Assembly: GCA_019744975.1 (NCBI GenBank)
Contig: JAIETP010000008.1
Span: 137,144 to 181,257, forward strand
DNA length: 44,114 bases
From: Burkholderiales bacterium
Lineage (GTDB): Bacteria; Pseudomonadota; Gammaproteobacteria; Burkholderiales; SG8-41
Reading direction: 5' to 3'
Part shown: in pieces, positions 34,694-44,114 of the stretch
How positions within the stretch are numbered: position 1 is the stretch's first letter
Layout of the letters: every line of letters starts with the position of its first letter
Program-made: the position numbers and the translations under genes
Notes under the pieces: model-generated
What the model saw: the letters and a program-made list of their open reading frames with translations, nothing else
Databases searched by the model: none
What the model was told of the DNA's origin: nothing

Positions 34694-35845
34694 GTGACCC
34701 GTATTGCTTCTGTCAAAGCCCATGCCATTTCCGCCAAGCTCAAACATACCCTGTGGACTGCGCATGAGGAGTTGCACAGTTCGAGCGTGATTCTGGTGGA
34801 GATCAAGACCGATGATGGGCTGACGGGGATTGGTCAGATCCATGGTTCACCGATGAAGGACATCTGCTCGTATGTCGAGAAATTCGGTGAAGTGATCAAG
34901 GGCATGAATGCGACGGAGCAGGTTGCGGTGTGGGACAAAATGCTGTCGCTGACTTCGCCGCGGGCGACCGGCATGGGCGGGCGGGATGGTTTGCCGCAGC
35001 CGATGTCGCGTGGTGACCGGCCGCAGATCATGGCGGCCATTGGTGGTATTGATCTGGCCTTGTGGGATATCAAGGGCAAGGCTTTCAACGTCCCGGTGTG
35101 GAAGCTGCTGGGCGGTGAGGGCAAGCCGCTGTTTACTTACGCCACCGGCGGATACTATGAACTAGACGCGCCGCTTTCGGTTTGTGCTGATGAGCTGGCG
35201 GGTTTCGTCAAACGCGGTTACCAGGCGGTGAAGCTGAAAACTGCGGGCCTGTCGATCGAGAAGGAAGTGGAGCGCATTCGCCTGACGCGCGCCGCGATCG
35301 GGCCCGATGTGCGGCTGATGCTGGACATGAACGCGGCGTACGATCTCGAGGATTGCATCCGTTTTGCGCATGCGGTCGAGCCGTACGACATTTACTGGCT
35401 GGAAGAACCATTGCACTGGTACCTGCAGCCCGCTGACTTCGTGGTGCTGGCGAAAAACACGCCGATCCCGCTGGCACACGGCGAGCGTGAGATGACGCGT
35501 TTCACCGCGCGCGATTTCATCAACAGCGGTGCGCTGGGTTTCATGCAGTTCGATGCCACGCGTTTTGCCGGCTTTACCGAGTCATTGCGCGTAAGCCATC
35601 TCGCCGAGCAGCAGGGCGTGCGTATCGCGCCGCATCTGGTGCCGGAAGTGCATTGCCATCTGGTGTCGGCCTTCCCGCGCCTGGGCTTCGGCGTGGAATC
35701 GCATGGCAATGCCGACCGTGATCCGCTGTGGTTCGAGATGTTCACCGAGCGCGCGCAGGTCAAGGATGGCCGTGTGCACATGAACGATCTGCCGGGCTTT
35801 GGTTTTGAGATCGACTGGAAGGCGATCGAGAAATACCGGGTTTGA
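34694..35845 (+). CDS. enolase-superfamily (mandelate racemase/sugar-acid dehydratase) enzyme
   Basis: 383 residues. N-terminal capping domain, then TIM barrel. Catalytic K180 and K182 (KLK), metal ligands D211 (DMNAAYD), E238 (LEEPL) and E264 (HGERE), and H314 (APHLVPEVH) give the mandelate-racemase subgroup layout. The substrate is not decidable from this; a sugar acid is suggested by uronate dehydrogenase next door. GTG start, with AAGGA 8 bases upstream. It converges on the uronate dehydrogenase gene with a 17-bp gap. Confidence 0.88.
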   Translation: MTRIASVKAHAISAKLKHTLWTAHEELHSSSVILVEIKTDDGLTGIGQIHGSPMKDICSYVEKFGEVIKGMNATEQVAVWDKMLSLTSPRATGMGGRDGLPQPMSRGDRPQIMAAIGGIDLALWDIKGKAFNVPVWKLLGGEGKPLFTYATGGYYELDAPLSVCADELAGFVKRGYQAVKLKTAGLSIEKEVERIRLTRAAIGPDVRLMLDMNAAYDLEDCIRFAHAVEPYDIYWLEEPLHWYLQPADFVVLAKNTPIPLAHGEREMTRFTARDFINSGALGFMQFDATRFAGFTESLRVSHLAEQQGVRIAPHLVPEVHCHLVSAFPRLGFGVESHGNADRDPLWFEMFTERAQVKDGRVHMNDLPGFGFEIDWKAIEKYRV

Positions 35846-35862
35846 CGATGCGGCGTGGGGAA

Positions 35863-36660
35863 TTATTCTATGTTATTGATTTTATTGGTTAATTCAAGAT
35901 TGCAAAAATCACCGCCATGAAATTCCGCGGCCGCCCCTGTGGCGGTCCTGCCGGCGATTTCTGCAGCGTAATCCTCGGCATTGTCCTGCGGCGCATAAGC
36001 GACGCGCGCTGCATGCGGATTTTTCCAGCGCGCACGGGTGTTGTTGGATACGCCGTACAACAGCAGATAGCGGTAATCCGCCGCATCGATGCAACAGCGC
36101 ACCAGCTGCACCATGTCGCGCGGGCTGATCCAGGTCGCCAGTTGCCGCGCATCCACCGGCCGTTCGCGAAATGAACCGATGCGCAGGCAGGCGACGCTGA
36201 TGCCGTGTTTGTCGGCATACAGCCGGCCCAGTGCTTCGCCGTAGACCTTGGATACGCCGTAACGGCTGTCCGGACGCGGCTCGACATCAATGCCGATGCT
36301 GCGGCTGCTGCGGTGGAAGCCCACCACGTGGTTGGAGCTGGCAAAGATCACACGTTTCACGCCGCACTCGCGGGCGGCCTCGAACAGGTTGTAAGTACCG
36401 ATGATGTTGGCCTCGAGTATCGACGGCCACGGTGCTTCCTTTGGAATGCCGCCCAGATGCACCGCGCAGTCGATTCCGCTCATCGCGGTTTTGACGGCGG
36501 CGTAATCGCCGAGATCGGCCGTATTCAGTTCTTCCCCGGTCGCGGCGGATTCCATGCCGCGCGCATCGCTCAGGCGCAGCAAGGGGTACTGCCCACGCAA
36601 CCCGGCGCGCAGCGTGCTGCCGATGGCGCCTGCAGCGCCGGTAATCAATATTCGCTTCAT
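35863..36660 (-). CDS. udh: NAD-dependent epimerase/dehydratase family, probable uronate dehydrogenase
   Basis: 265 residues, Rossmann fold: GAAGAIG (8-14), Y134 and K138 as YxxxK (YGVSK). HLGGIPKE, NIIGTYNLFEAAR and FASSNHVVGFH closely resemble known bacterial uronate dehydrogenases, which oxidise galacturonate or glucuronate to the aldaro-lactone. ATG 36660 is the natural start; the frame stays open further upstream through the regulator gene but that is a shadow. It starts 7 bases after the GntR gene, so the two form an operon. Confidence 0.85.
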   Translation of the reverse strand: MKRILITGAAGAIGSTLRAGLRGQYPLLRLSDARGMESAATGEELNTADLGDYAAVKTAMSGIDCAVHLGGIPKEAPWPSILEANIIGTYNLFEAARECGVKRVIFASSNHVVGFHRSSRSIGIDVEPRPDSRYGVSKVYGEALGRLYADKHGISVACLRIGSFRERPVDARQLATWISPRDMVQLVRCCIDAADYRYLLLYGVSNNTRARWKNPHAARVAYAPQDNAEDYAAEIAGRTATGAAAEFHGGDFCNLELTNKINNIE

Positions 36661-36667
36661 TCCGGAA

Positions 36668-37585
36668 TTATCTGCGGGCCGCGCTGAAATACGATGGCTG
36701 CACTTTCTGCCGCCGCGCGCCTTCAAGATGTTCGCGCAGCAGGGCCGCCGCCTGTTCGCGGTTGCCGCGCTCGATGGCTTCAAGAATGTGCAGGTGTTCG
36801 GCGGCCTGGCGCGCGCGGGCCCTGGGGTTGCCGGCGACAGCGCGGTATTCCACCAGTTTGCGCAACTGGTTGATGCGCCGGATGGTTTGCAGCATGAAGC
36901 GGTTGCCCGACCAGCGGGCGAGGGTTTCGTGAAAACGCGCATTGATGTCGGCCCATTCCACCGGCGTCATCGCGCCATAACCGCCATCGGCCATGAAGGC
37001 CTGCTGCCGTTTCAGCGCCTGCAATTCGTCGGCGACAGCCATGAATTTTCCGCTGAGCAGGCAGGCCGGTTCGATGACGCGGCGGATTTCGAAGTTTTCC
37101 TCGTAAGCCTCCACCGAATCGATCAGCGGCAGGAAGGTCCAGCCATGTCCCGCCCGCCGCTCGATCCAGCCTTCCTGCTGGATGCGTGCCAGCGCCTTGC
37201 GTATGGCGCTGCGGGTCGCGCCGAACTTACGGATCAGGCCGGCTTCAGTGACGGTTGCGGGCAGCCGGTGCGTCAGCTTGGCGTCAGCGATGCGCCGGTA
37301 CAGCGGATCTTCGTAAGCCGGGGAAAGTTTTTTCGCCGAGGCGCCCAGCTGCTGTGCGTCATGGGCCAGAAAATAGCCGCGGTCTTTTTCGTGGCGCACG
37401 ATGCCGATGCGGGCAAGATGGACCAGGGCCGCTTCAACCGGGTTGTGTGAAGTGCCGATTTCGCGTGCCAGCGCCAGTTTGGGCATATGGTGGCCGGCGG
37501 GACGGTTGTCGCGTCTCGCCAGCGCCACGATTTCGCGCGCCACACGCTGTTGCAGCGGGGTCAGCCGGGGAGTGGCGGCGCGCAT
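36668..37585 (-). CDS. GntR/FCD regulator with two winged-helix domains
   Basis: 305 residues from ATG 37585. It carries two GntR-like winged helices: one about 8-75 (LTPLQQRVAREIVALARR; SHNPVEAALVHLARIGIV) and one about 90-155 (LYRRIADAKL; ATRSAIRKALARIQQEGWI). An FCD effector domain follows (about 160-290, with RRVIEPAC, NARFHETLARWSGN and EHLHILEAIERG). FCD domains bind small acids through a metal site. A longer start at 37633 is possible but would lie inside a palindrome. It probably represses the divergent dehydrogenase/transport genes and its own operon. Confidence 0.88.
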   Translation of the reverse strand: MRAATPRLTPLQQRVAREIVALARRDNRPAGHHMPKLALAREIGTSHNPVEAALVHLARIGIVRHEKDRGYFLAHDAQQLGASAKKLSPAYEDPLYRRIADAKLTHRLPATVTEAGLIRKFGATRSAIRKALARIQQEGWIERRAGHGWTFLPLIDSVEAYEENFEIRRVIEPACLLSGKFMAVADELQALKRQQAFMADGGYGAMTPVEWADINARFHETLARWSGNRFMLQTIRRINQLRKLVEYRAVAGNPRARARQAAEHLHILEAIERGNREQAAALLREHLEGARRQKVQPSYFSAARR

Positions 37586-37626
37586 GTTGATGACGATATT
37601 GCGAAAGATTCCAGCATGGGTGCAAG

Positions 37627-37654
37627 ATTGCATATTTTACCGAAATTATGCAAT
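37627..37654. promoter_or_regulatory. palindrome, candidate GntR operator
   Basis: Perfect outer arms ATTGCATA and TATGCAAT with an AT-rich, partly symmetric middle. It lies between the regulator gene and the divergent dehydrogenase gene, where an autoregulatory operator would be expected. Confidence 0.55.
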
Positions 37655-37670
37655 ACTGAACCATAAAATT

Positions 37671-37721
37671 TGTGATTAAAAATGTGATTAACGGATGTTA
37701 TTAACGGATGTCATTAACGAC
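37671..37721 (+). repeat. 13-bp iterons upstream of the dehydrogenase gene
   Basis: Units TGTGATTAACGGA (37683-37695), TGTTATTAACGGA (37696-37708) and TGTCATTAACGAC (37709-37721), preceded by a worn unit TGTGATTAAAAA (37671-37682). The spacing is strictly 13 bp. The array ends 11 bases before the ATG and includes the ribosome-site region. Confidence 0.8.
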
Positions 37722-37732
37722 AGGGAATCATC

Positions 37733-38821
37733 ATGAATCTGGTAGTGATGGCCGGCGACGATATCGGCCCGGAAATCATCGCGGCGGCGATGGCGGTGGT
37801 GAAAGCGGCGGACGCGGAGTTTTCGCTGGGCCTGCGTTTTACCGATGTTGAAGTCGGCATGACCAGTCACCGCAAAAACGGCACCACGCTGACCGATGCA
37901 GCACTTCAGGCCGCGATGGATGCCGACGGCGTGATCGTCGGTCCCTGCGGCATGACCGACTACCCGCCGCTGGCAGAGGGTGGACTCAACATCCCCGGCA
38001 CCATCCGCAAACGCCTCGACCTTTATGCCAACCTGCGCCCGGCGCGCAGCCGCGCCGGCATGCCTGATGCGCGCCGCGGGCTCGATGCGCTGATCGTGCG
38101 TGAGAACACCGAAGGTTTTTACTCCGACCGCACCATGTTCCAGGGCCAGGGTGAATTCATGCCCACCGAAGACGTCGCCTTGTCGGTACGCAAGATCACG
38201 CGCCAGGGTTCGGAGCGCATCGCCAAGGTTGCTTTTGAATACGCGCAGCGGCGCAGCAAACGCGTCACCGTGGTCGGCAAGCGTCATGTGCTGCAGATGA
38301 CCGACGGCTTGTTCATGGCGCCGGCCTATGATCTGGTGAAGACGCACAAGGACATCACCCTGCGCGAAATGGACATCGACGCGATGGCGGCAGACATCTA
38401 TACCCGCCCCGAACGCCATGACGTGATCCTGATCAGCAATATGTTCGGCGACATCCTGTCGAACCTCGCGGTGGCGCTGTCGGGCGGTCTCGGGCTCGCG
38501 GCGGCGATCAACGCCGGCGACAAACATGCCATTGCCAATGCCGGCCACGGTTCGGCGCCGGACATTGCGGGCAAGGGGATCGCCAATCCGACCGGCATGA
38601 TCCTGTCGGCCGGCATGTTGCTCGAATGGCTGGGCATCCGCCACGGCAAACCAGCGTTCCAGCAGGCCTATCTCGCAATCCAGGCCGCTGTGGATGCCGC
38701 ATTGGCCGATGCCAACGTGCGCACAGGTGATCTTGGCGGCAAAGGCAATACGAAGTCGTTCGCAGATACGGTGGTGCGTCATTTGCGTAATCCCAAGTTG
38801 CAGGTGGTGGCCGCCGGTTGA
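37733..38821 (+). CDS. isocitrate/isopropylmalate dehydrogenase family protein
   Basis: 362 residues of the beta-decarboxylating dehydrogenase family. VVMAGDDIGPEI opens; the substrate loop is RPARSRAGMPDARRG and VRENTEGFYSDR; metal aspartates are in SNMFGDILSNLA; the cofactor site is [15 protein letters not shown]. It is clearly apart from LeuB in the same window. The neighbourhood (uronate dehydrogenase, dehydratase, TctC) suggests a hydroxy-acid such as tartrate, malate or a sugar-derived diacid. The start follows CAGGGA by about 7 bases. Divergent from the GntR gene. Confidence 0.9.
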   Translation: MNLVVMAGDDIGPEIIAAAMAVVKAADAEFSLGLRFTDVEVGMTSHRKNGTTLTDAALQAAMDADGVIVGPCGMTDYPPLAEGGLNIPGTIRKRLDLYANLRPARSRAGMPDARRGLDALIVRENTEGFYSDRTMFQGQGEFMPTEDVALSVRKITRQGSERIAKVAFEYAQRRSKRVTVVGKRHVLQMTDGLFMAPAYDLVKTHKDITLREMDIDAMAADIYTRPERHDVILISNMFGDILSNLAVALSGGLGLAAAINAGDKHAIANAGHGSAPDIAGKGIANPTGMILSAGMLLEWLGIRHGKPAFQQAYLAIQAAVDAALADANVRTGDLGGKGNTKSFADTVVRHLRNPKLQVVAAG

Positions 38822-38865
38822 GCGTTTGCTGTTTTGTACATCCAAATTAAAACAGGAGGAGCAAC

Positions 38866-39837
38866 ATGAAACGAATCTTTGCCTGCATGGCGGCGCTGGC
38901 CATGGTCGCGGGCGGGGCTGCCGTTGCGCAGAACGCTGTCGCACAAAATTATCCGAGCAAGTCGATCCGCTTCCTGGTCGGTTATGCGCCGGGCGGCGGC
39001 ACTGACATCATGGCGCGCACGGTTGCGGCCAAATTGACCGAAAGCCTCGGTCAGCAGGTGATCGTCGACAACCGGCCTGGCGCCAATGCCAACGTGGCTG
39101 CAGAAATTGCGTCCAAAGCCACGCCCGACGGTTACACGGTGATGTTCATTTCGGTATCGCATGCCATCAGCAGGCCGCTGTACAAAAAGCTCGGTTATGA
39201 TCTGGTGCGCGACTTCACGCCGCTGATCAATGTGGCCTCGGTGCCGATGTTTGTCGTGGTGCCGCCGTCGTCTTCGCCGAAGACCGTTGCTGACCTTATT
39301 ACGCTGGCGAAGTCGAAATCGATCAATTACGCCTCCTCCGGTGACGGCAGTCCCGAACACATTGCGGCCGAACTGCTGAAGGGCATGGCGAAAATTCCCA
39401 TGACGCATGTTGCCTACAAGGGGGGTGCGCCGGGCGCGCTCGCGTTGATATCCGGAGAAGTGCAGGCCGGGTTCAACACCGCGCCGGTGGCCGTGCCGCA
39501 CATCAAGTCCGGGCGCATGCGTGCGCTGGCGGTGACCAGTGCCAAGCGTAACCCCGCGCTGCCGGAAGTGCCGACAGTGGCGGAATCCGGTGTCCCGGGT
39601 TATGACATGATTGTCTGGTACGGTGCGATACTGCCGGCCGGCACACCGGCGGTTGCCGTCAATCGCCTCAATACCGATATCAACAAGGCACTGAAGCTGC
39701 CGGATGTGCAGCAGCGCCTGGCCAGCCTGGGCGCCGATCCGCTGGGCGGCAGTGCGGCTGAGTTTGGTACTTACATCAAGGCCGAGATCACCAAGTACAC
39801 AAAAGTGGTGGTGGACAGCAAGTTGCAGCAGCAGTAA
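38866..39837 (+). CDS. TctC/Bug-family tripartite tricarboxylate transporter binding protein
   Basis: 323 residues. Signal peptide to about residue 26 (CMAALAMVAGGAAVAQ), then the Bug fold: PSKSIRFLVGYAPGGGTDIMAR, VDNRPGANANVAAE, TPDGYT and GEVQAGFNTAPVAVPHIKSGRMRALAVTS. Such periplasmic proteins bind small organic acids for TctAB permeases; no permease gene is nearby, as is common for the many orphan Bug proteins of Burkholderiales. GGAGGAG lies before the ATG. It is 44 bases after the dehydrogenase gene and ends at a strong terminator. Confidence 0.95.
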   Translation: MKRIFACMAALAMVAGGAAVAQNAVAQNYPSKSIRFLVGYAPGGGTDIMARTVAAKLTESLGQQVIVDNRPGANANVAAEIASKATPDGYTVMFISVSHAISRPLYKKLGYDLVRDFTPLINVASVPMFVVVPPSSSPKTVADLITLAKSKSINYASSGDGSPEHIAAELLKGMAKIPMTHVAYKGGAPGALALISGEVQAGFNTAPVAVPHIKSGRMRALAVTSAKRNPALPEVPTVAESGVPGYDMIVWYGAILPAGTPAVAVNRLNTDINKALKLPDVQQRLASLGADPLGGSAAEFGTYIKAEITKYTKVVVDSKLQQQ

Positions 39838-39850
39838 CTTTAAGCGGCAT

Positions 39851-39880
39851 AAAAAAGCCGGCGCATGCGCCGGCTTTTTT
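39851..39880. terminator. bidirectional intrinsic terminator
   Basis: A perfect 30-bp palindrome: six A, a GC-rich stem GCCGGCGC around ATGC, and six T. It can stop transcription from both sides: the TctC gene on + and the small-protein gene on -. Confidence 0.92.
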
Positions 39881-39901
39881 ATGCATTCTCGGGAAAATTA
39901 C

Positions 39902-40087
39902 TCACTTGCCAGCAGGCGCTGCGCGCATTTGCGCGAACCGCTCGGAGATTTCGCGCATGTCTTCCTGGGCGCGGATTATTTCTTCCAGTGACAATTCGGC
40001 CCAGCGCCGGAGTTGCTCACGGCGCGAGCCTTCCCAAGTGGTCAGACTCCAATCGAAATTATCGAGGTCAGGTTTATCGCCGGGCAT
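39902..40087 (-). CDS. small protein paired with a nucleotidyltransferase
   Basis: 61 residues, no signal or membrane segment. It reads DNFDWSLTTWEGSRREQLRRW and then a charged helical part (LSLEEIIRAQEDMREISERF). I do not recognise the function, but the layout, starting 14 bases inside the end of the nucleotidyltransferase gene, shows translational coupling. It could be the partner in a toxin-antitoxin-like pair or a cofactor protein. Confidence 0.6.
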   Translation of the reverse strand: MPGDKPDLDNFDWSLTTWEGSRREQLRRWAELSLEEIIRAQEDMREISERFAQMRAAPAGK

Positions 40088-40580
40088 CGTCTGGGTAGAG
40101 CATGCGTAACTCGTGGATATCGAGTTTATCCTGTGTGCGGCCCGCGATTTCCTTCATACGAATCAGTGTCGGGATCGATACAAAATGAACTGCGGTATCA
40201 CCCAGTATCTTGGAGAGTGATTTGTCGAATTCTTCATTAAAATCAAATAGTTCTATAACAAAGACATCGACAGGTGTTTCGCGGTGCGCGGCGCTCCAGA
40301 ATTGCAGGACTTTCATGCCCTTGTCGTGTATCCAGCGCTCACGCTGCGTGTTATCAGAGAATTGGGCTGCGGTAATCGGTACCAAAGGGCGATAGCCGAG
40401 GCTGTTCAATGCGGCGAATGCGCGTTCAATATTTTCGGGCACCAGATGGACAACGACATCAACATCTTTGGTAAACCGGAGATAACCGTAGGCATTGACG
40501 GCCAGTCCGCCCGCGATCAGATAGCGAACGCCAGCGATGTCCAGTGCTTTGACTAAAGTTTCGAAACTGGAGAATTTCAT
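40074..40580 (-). CDS. nucleotidyltransferase-fold protein (DUF6036/AbiEii-like)
   Basis: 168 residues. VRYLIAGGLAVNAYGYLRFTKDVDVVV has the G-G plus D-x-D signature of small nucleotidyltransferases (metal aspartates in KDVDV). The C-terminal part PTLIRMKEIAGRTQDKLDIHEL is common to this family. Members occur as toxins, antitoxins and stand-alone transferases, so the role is open. ATG 40580 lacks a clear ribosome site. The pair sits alone between a terminator and dnaJ. Confidence 0.8.
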   Translation of the reverse strand: MKFSSFETLVKALDIAGVRYLIAGGLAVNAYGYLRFTKDVDVVVHLVPENIERAFAALNSLGYRPLVPITAAQFSDNTQRERWIHDKGMKVLQFWSAAHRETPVDVFVIELFDFNEEFDKSLSKILGDTAVHFVSIPTLIRMKEIAGRTQDKLDIHELRMLYPDDARR

Positions 40581-40637
40581 GCTGCAGACATCCCCGATAA
40601 CACCATGCCGCTAGCTTAGCACCACAGCGGCGGGGCA

Positions 40638-41762
40638 TTACTCCGCGAAAAACGCCTTGACCCGGTCCATCCAGGAGTTGGCGCGCGGGTTGTGGCGCGC
40701 AGTATCCTTGTTGCTGATGGCTTCGAATTCCTGCAGCAATTCCTTCTGCCGCGAAGTCAGGCTCACGGGGGTCTCGACCACGACATGGCATTGCAGGTCG
40801 CCGTGGGTGCTTGAACGCACACCCTTGATGCCTTTGCCGCGCAGGCGGAAGATTTTGCCGGTCTGGGTTTCCGCCGGGATCTTGATCTTGGCGTAACCAT
40901 CAAGCGTCGGGATTTCGATTTCGCCGCCGAGCGCCGCGGTGGTGAAACTCACCGGCATTTCGCAATGCAGGTCGTTGTGGTCGCGGGTGAATACGTTGTG
41001 CGGCTTGATCTGCATCACCACGTAGAGGTCGCCCGGCGGGCCGCCGTTGACGCCGGCTTCGCCTTCGCCCGACAGGCGGATGCGGTCACCCTCGTCGACA
41101 CCGGCGGGAATTTTCACCGCCAGCGTCTTGTGTTTCTTGATGCGGCCGCTGCCGGAGCAAGTGCCGCAGGGATTGGCCACCATCTTGCCGGTGCCGTGGC
41201 AGCGCGGGCAGGTCTGCTGAATCGAGAAAAAGCCCTGTTGCATGCGCACCTGGCCGTGACCGCCGCAGGTGGTGCAGCTGGTCGGCTGGGTGCCGGGTTT
41301 GGCGCCGCTGCCGTGGCAGGTTTCGCATTCTTCCAGCGCCGGGATGCGAATGCGCGTTTCGGTGCCGCGCGCCGCATCCTCCAGTGAAATTTCCAGGTTG
41401 TAGCGCAGATCGGCGCCGCGATAGACCGTTGAGCGCTGCCGTCCGCCGCCGCCACCGCCGAAGATGTCGCCAAAAATGTCGCCGAAGGCGTCGCCGAAAC
41501 CGCCGAATCCCGCGCCTGCCCCGGCGCCCGCGGAAGGGTCGACGCCGGCATGGCCGAACTGGTCATAGGCCGCGCGTTTTTGCGCATCGGTCAGGACTTC
41601 GTAGGCTTCCTTCGCTTCCTTGAAGTGTTCCTCGGCCTTGGGGTTGTCCGGGTTGCGGTCCGGATGCCATTTCATCGCGAGTTTGCGGTACGACTTTTTC
41701 AGGTCGTCCTCGGAGGCGTCGCGGTTGACGCCCAGCACTTCGTAATAGTCTTTTTTTGCCAT
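40638..41762 (-). CDS. dnaJ: chaperone DnaJ
   Basis: 374 residues. J domain 1-70 with HPD at 33-35, a Gly/Phe-rich linker about 75-108, and a zinc domain with four CxxCxGxG motifs ([32 protein letters not shown]). Stimulates DnaK ATPase and delivers unfolded proteins. The upstream 176-bp gap to dnaK is repeat copy C, which ends 17 bases before the ATG; no Shine-Dalgarno is visible there. Confidence 0.98.
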   Translation of the reverse strand: MAKKDYYEVLGVNRDASEDDLKKSYRKLAMKWHPDRNPDNPKAEEHFKEAKEAYEVLTDAQKRAAYDQFGHAGVDPSAGAGAGAGFGGFGDAFGDIFGDIFGGGGGGRQRSTVYRGADLRYNLEISLEDAARGTETRIRIPALEECETCHGSGAKPGTQPTSCTTCGGHGQVRMQQGFFSIQQTCPRCHGTGKMVANPCGTCSGSGRIKKHKTLAVKIPAGVDEGDRIRLSGEGEAGVNGGPPGDLYVVMQIKPHNVFTRDHNDLHCEMPVSFTTAALGGEIEIPTLDGYAKIKIPAETQTGKIFRLRGKGIKGVRSSTHGDLQCHVVVETPVSLTSRQKELLQEFEAISNKDTARHNPRANSWMDRVKAFFAE

Positions 41763-41778
41763 GTTTTTATGGAAGGAC

Positions 41779-41931
41779 GTGAACGAGTGAACGGGTGAAC
41801 GAGTGAACGGGCAAAAACTGCGGTGTGGGCACAGTGTCGCAGCCTATCCCAATAAAAAACTCCCTCTCCCCCGGCAGGGGGAGAGGGCCGGGGAGAGGGG
41901 GATTCACTCGTTCACCCGTTCACTCGTTCAC
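41779..41931. repeat. octanucleotide inverted-array element, copy C (dnaK-dnaJ)
   Basis: Left array alternates GTGAACGA and GTGAACGG, four units (41779-41810). Right array TTCACTCG, TTCACCCG, TTCACTCG, TTCAC (41903-41931) is the perfect reverse complement of 41779-41807 over 29 bp. The middle holds a perfect 11-bp hairpin (41862-41872 with 41877-41887, loop GGCA) and a GGCCGGGGAGAGGGGG stretch shared with copy B. Confidence 0.93.
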
Positions 41932-41938
41932 GAAGTAA

Positions 41939-43876
<1,938 letters not shown>

Positions 43877-43921
43877 GTCTGTAACCTCGTTCTGAAAAGT
43901 GGTTGTGCTGACGATATCTTA

Positions 43922-43934
43922 TAAGTAATTGATT
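43922..43934 (-). promoter_or_regulatory. IHF-consensus site in the dnaK leader
   Basis: The minus strand reads AATCAATTACTTA, a full WATCAANNNNTTR match within an AT-rich stretch (43915-43955). It lies downstream of the predicted sigma-32 start, inside the leader. Confidence 0.3.
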
Positions 43935-43978
43935 ATATTCAATAATTTATAAGGTATCGCCAGTGATCTTGTGTAGGT

Positions 43979-44006
43979 AATTGGGGTCGCTGATGTGGTT
44001 TTCAAG
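43979..44006 (-). promoter_or_regulatory. sigma-32 heat-shock promoter of dnaK
   Basis: On the minus strand CTTGAAA (44000-44006), a 13-base spacer and CCCCAATT (43979-43986) match the CTTGAAA / CCCCATNT consensus with one mismatch in the -10. The expected start is near 43972, about 95 bases before dnaK. Confidence 0.75.
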
Positions 44007-44034
44007 CGGTGGTTTTCAAGCGGTGGTTATCAAG
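43996..44034. repeat. 14-bp tandem repeat duplicating the sigma-32 -35 box
   Basis: TGGTTTTCAAGCGG at 43996-44009 and 44010-44023, then a partial third TGGTTATCAAG (44024-44034) that runs into the grpE stop codon. Each full unit contains CTTGAAA on the minus strand; only the inner one has correct spacing to the -10. Confidence 0.85.
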
Positions 44035-44114
44035 TGTCGCGGGCCTTGGCCACGGTCACCAGCGCCGGGCGCACCACGCGGTCGTGCAGCACATAACCCT
44101 TCTGCAGCACCTGC
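44030..44114 (-). CDS. grpE: GrpE nucleotide exchange factor, C-terminal end only
   Basis: Twenty-seven codons and the stop are visible; the gene continues beyond the right edge. QVLQKGYVLHDRVVRPALVTVAK is the C-terminal beta-domain signature of GrpE. It stands upstream of dnaK and dnaJ in the usual grpE-dnaK-dnaJ order. The stop codon falls in the third unit of a tandem repeat. Confidence 0.92.
   Translation of the reverse strand, partial: QVLQKGYVLHDRVVRPALVTVAKARDT

Overview
The window looks like a chromosomal piece of a betaproteobacterium (Burkholderiales or a near relative). The evidence is the GC-rich housekeeping genes, the gene order leuC-(entericidin)-leuD-leuB-asd-fimV-truA-trpFBA-accD-folC-dedD-cvpA-purF, a Bug/TctC-type solute-binding protein and a SAM-II riboswitch. 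I see no rRNA, tRNA, CRISPR array, integrase or transposase.

Region 1 (1-9200) is an accessory defence island, visibly more AT-rich than the rest. It opens with the 3' part of a sigma-54-dependent activator (bEBP). The 167-bp gap behind that gene holds, in order, a perfect 8-4-8 palindrome (UAS candidate), an IHF-like AT-rich site and a close match to the -24/-12 sigma-54 promoter. Six genes follow in one tight unit: a small SNase-fold nuclease, hsdR, hsdM, hsdS, an ABC/SMC-type ATPase ending in a DUF3696-like tail, and a protein of unknown function with a PLD-like C-terminal motif. My reading is a type I restriction-modification system with three accessory proteins, placed under enhancer/sigma-54 control. 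This is the strongest candidate for an undescribed system. An 18-bp inverted repeat brackets the block (874-891 and 9157-9174).

Region 2 (9203-28269) is core metabolism, all on the + strand: an MFS transporter, leucine biosynthesis, aspartate-semialdehyde dehydrogenase, the polar hub protein FimV, tRNA pseudouridine synthase, the distal tryptophan genes, accD, folC, dedD, cvpA, purF and a PaiB-like FMN protein. It ends with a SAM-II riboswitch plus terminator in front of a PLP-dependent methionine-pathway enzyme.

Region 3 (28266-34394) is mostly on the - strand: lpxH, two cyclophilins, an L,D-transpeptidase and a TPR protein that share a C-terminal domain; cysS then reads on +. Region 4 (34694-39837) looks like a sugar-acid catabolic locus: enolase-superfamily dehydratase, uronate dehydrogenase, a GntR regulator with two winged-helix domains, an isocitrate/isopropylmalate-type dehydrogenase and a TctC-type binding protein. 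Its divergent promoter region carries a palindrome and 13-bp iterons. Region 5 (39902-44114) has a nucleotidyltransferase/small-protein pair, then dnaJ, dnaK and the end of grpE, with a sigma-32 promoter whose -35 box is tandemly duplicated.

A small intergenic element built from inverted arrays of an 8-bp unit (GTGAACGR / YCGTTCAC) occurs three times. Each copy lies inside an operon and ends 15-20 bp before the start codon of the next gene (leuB, lpxH, dnaJ).
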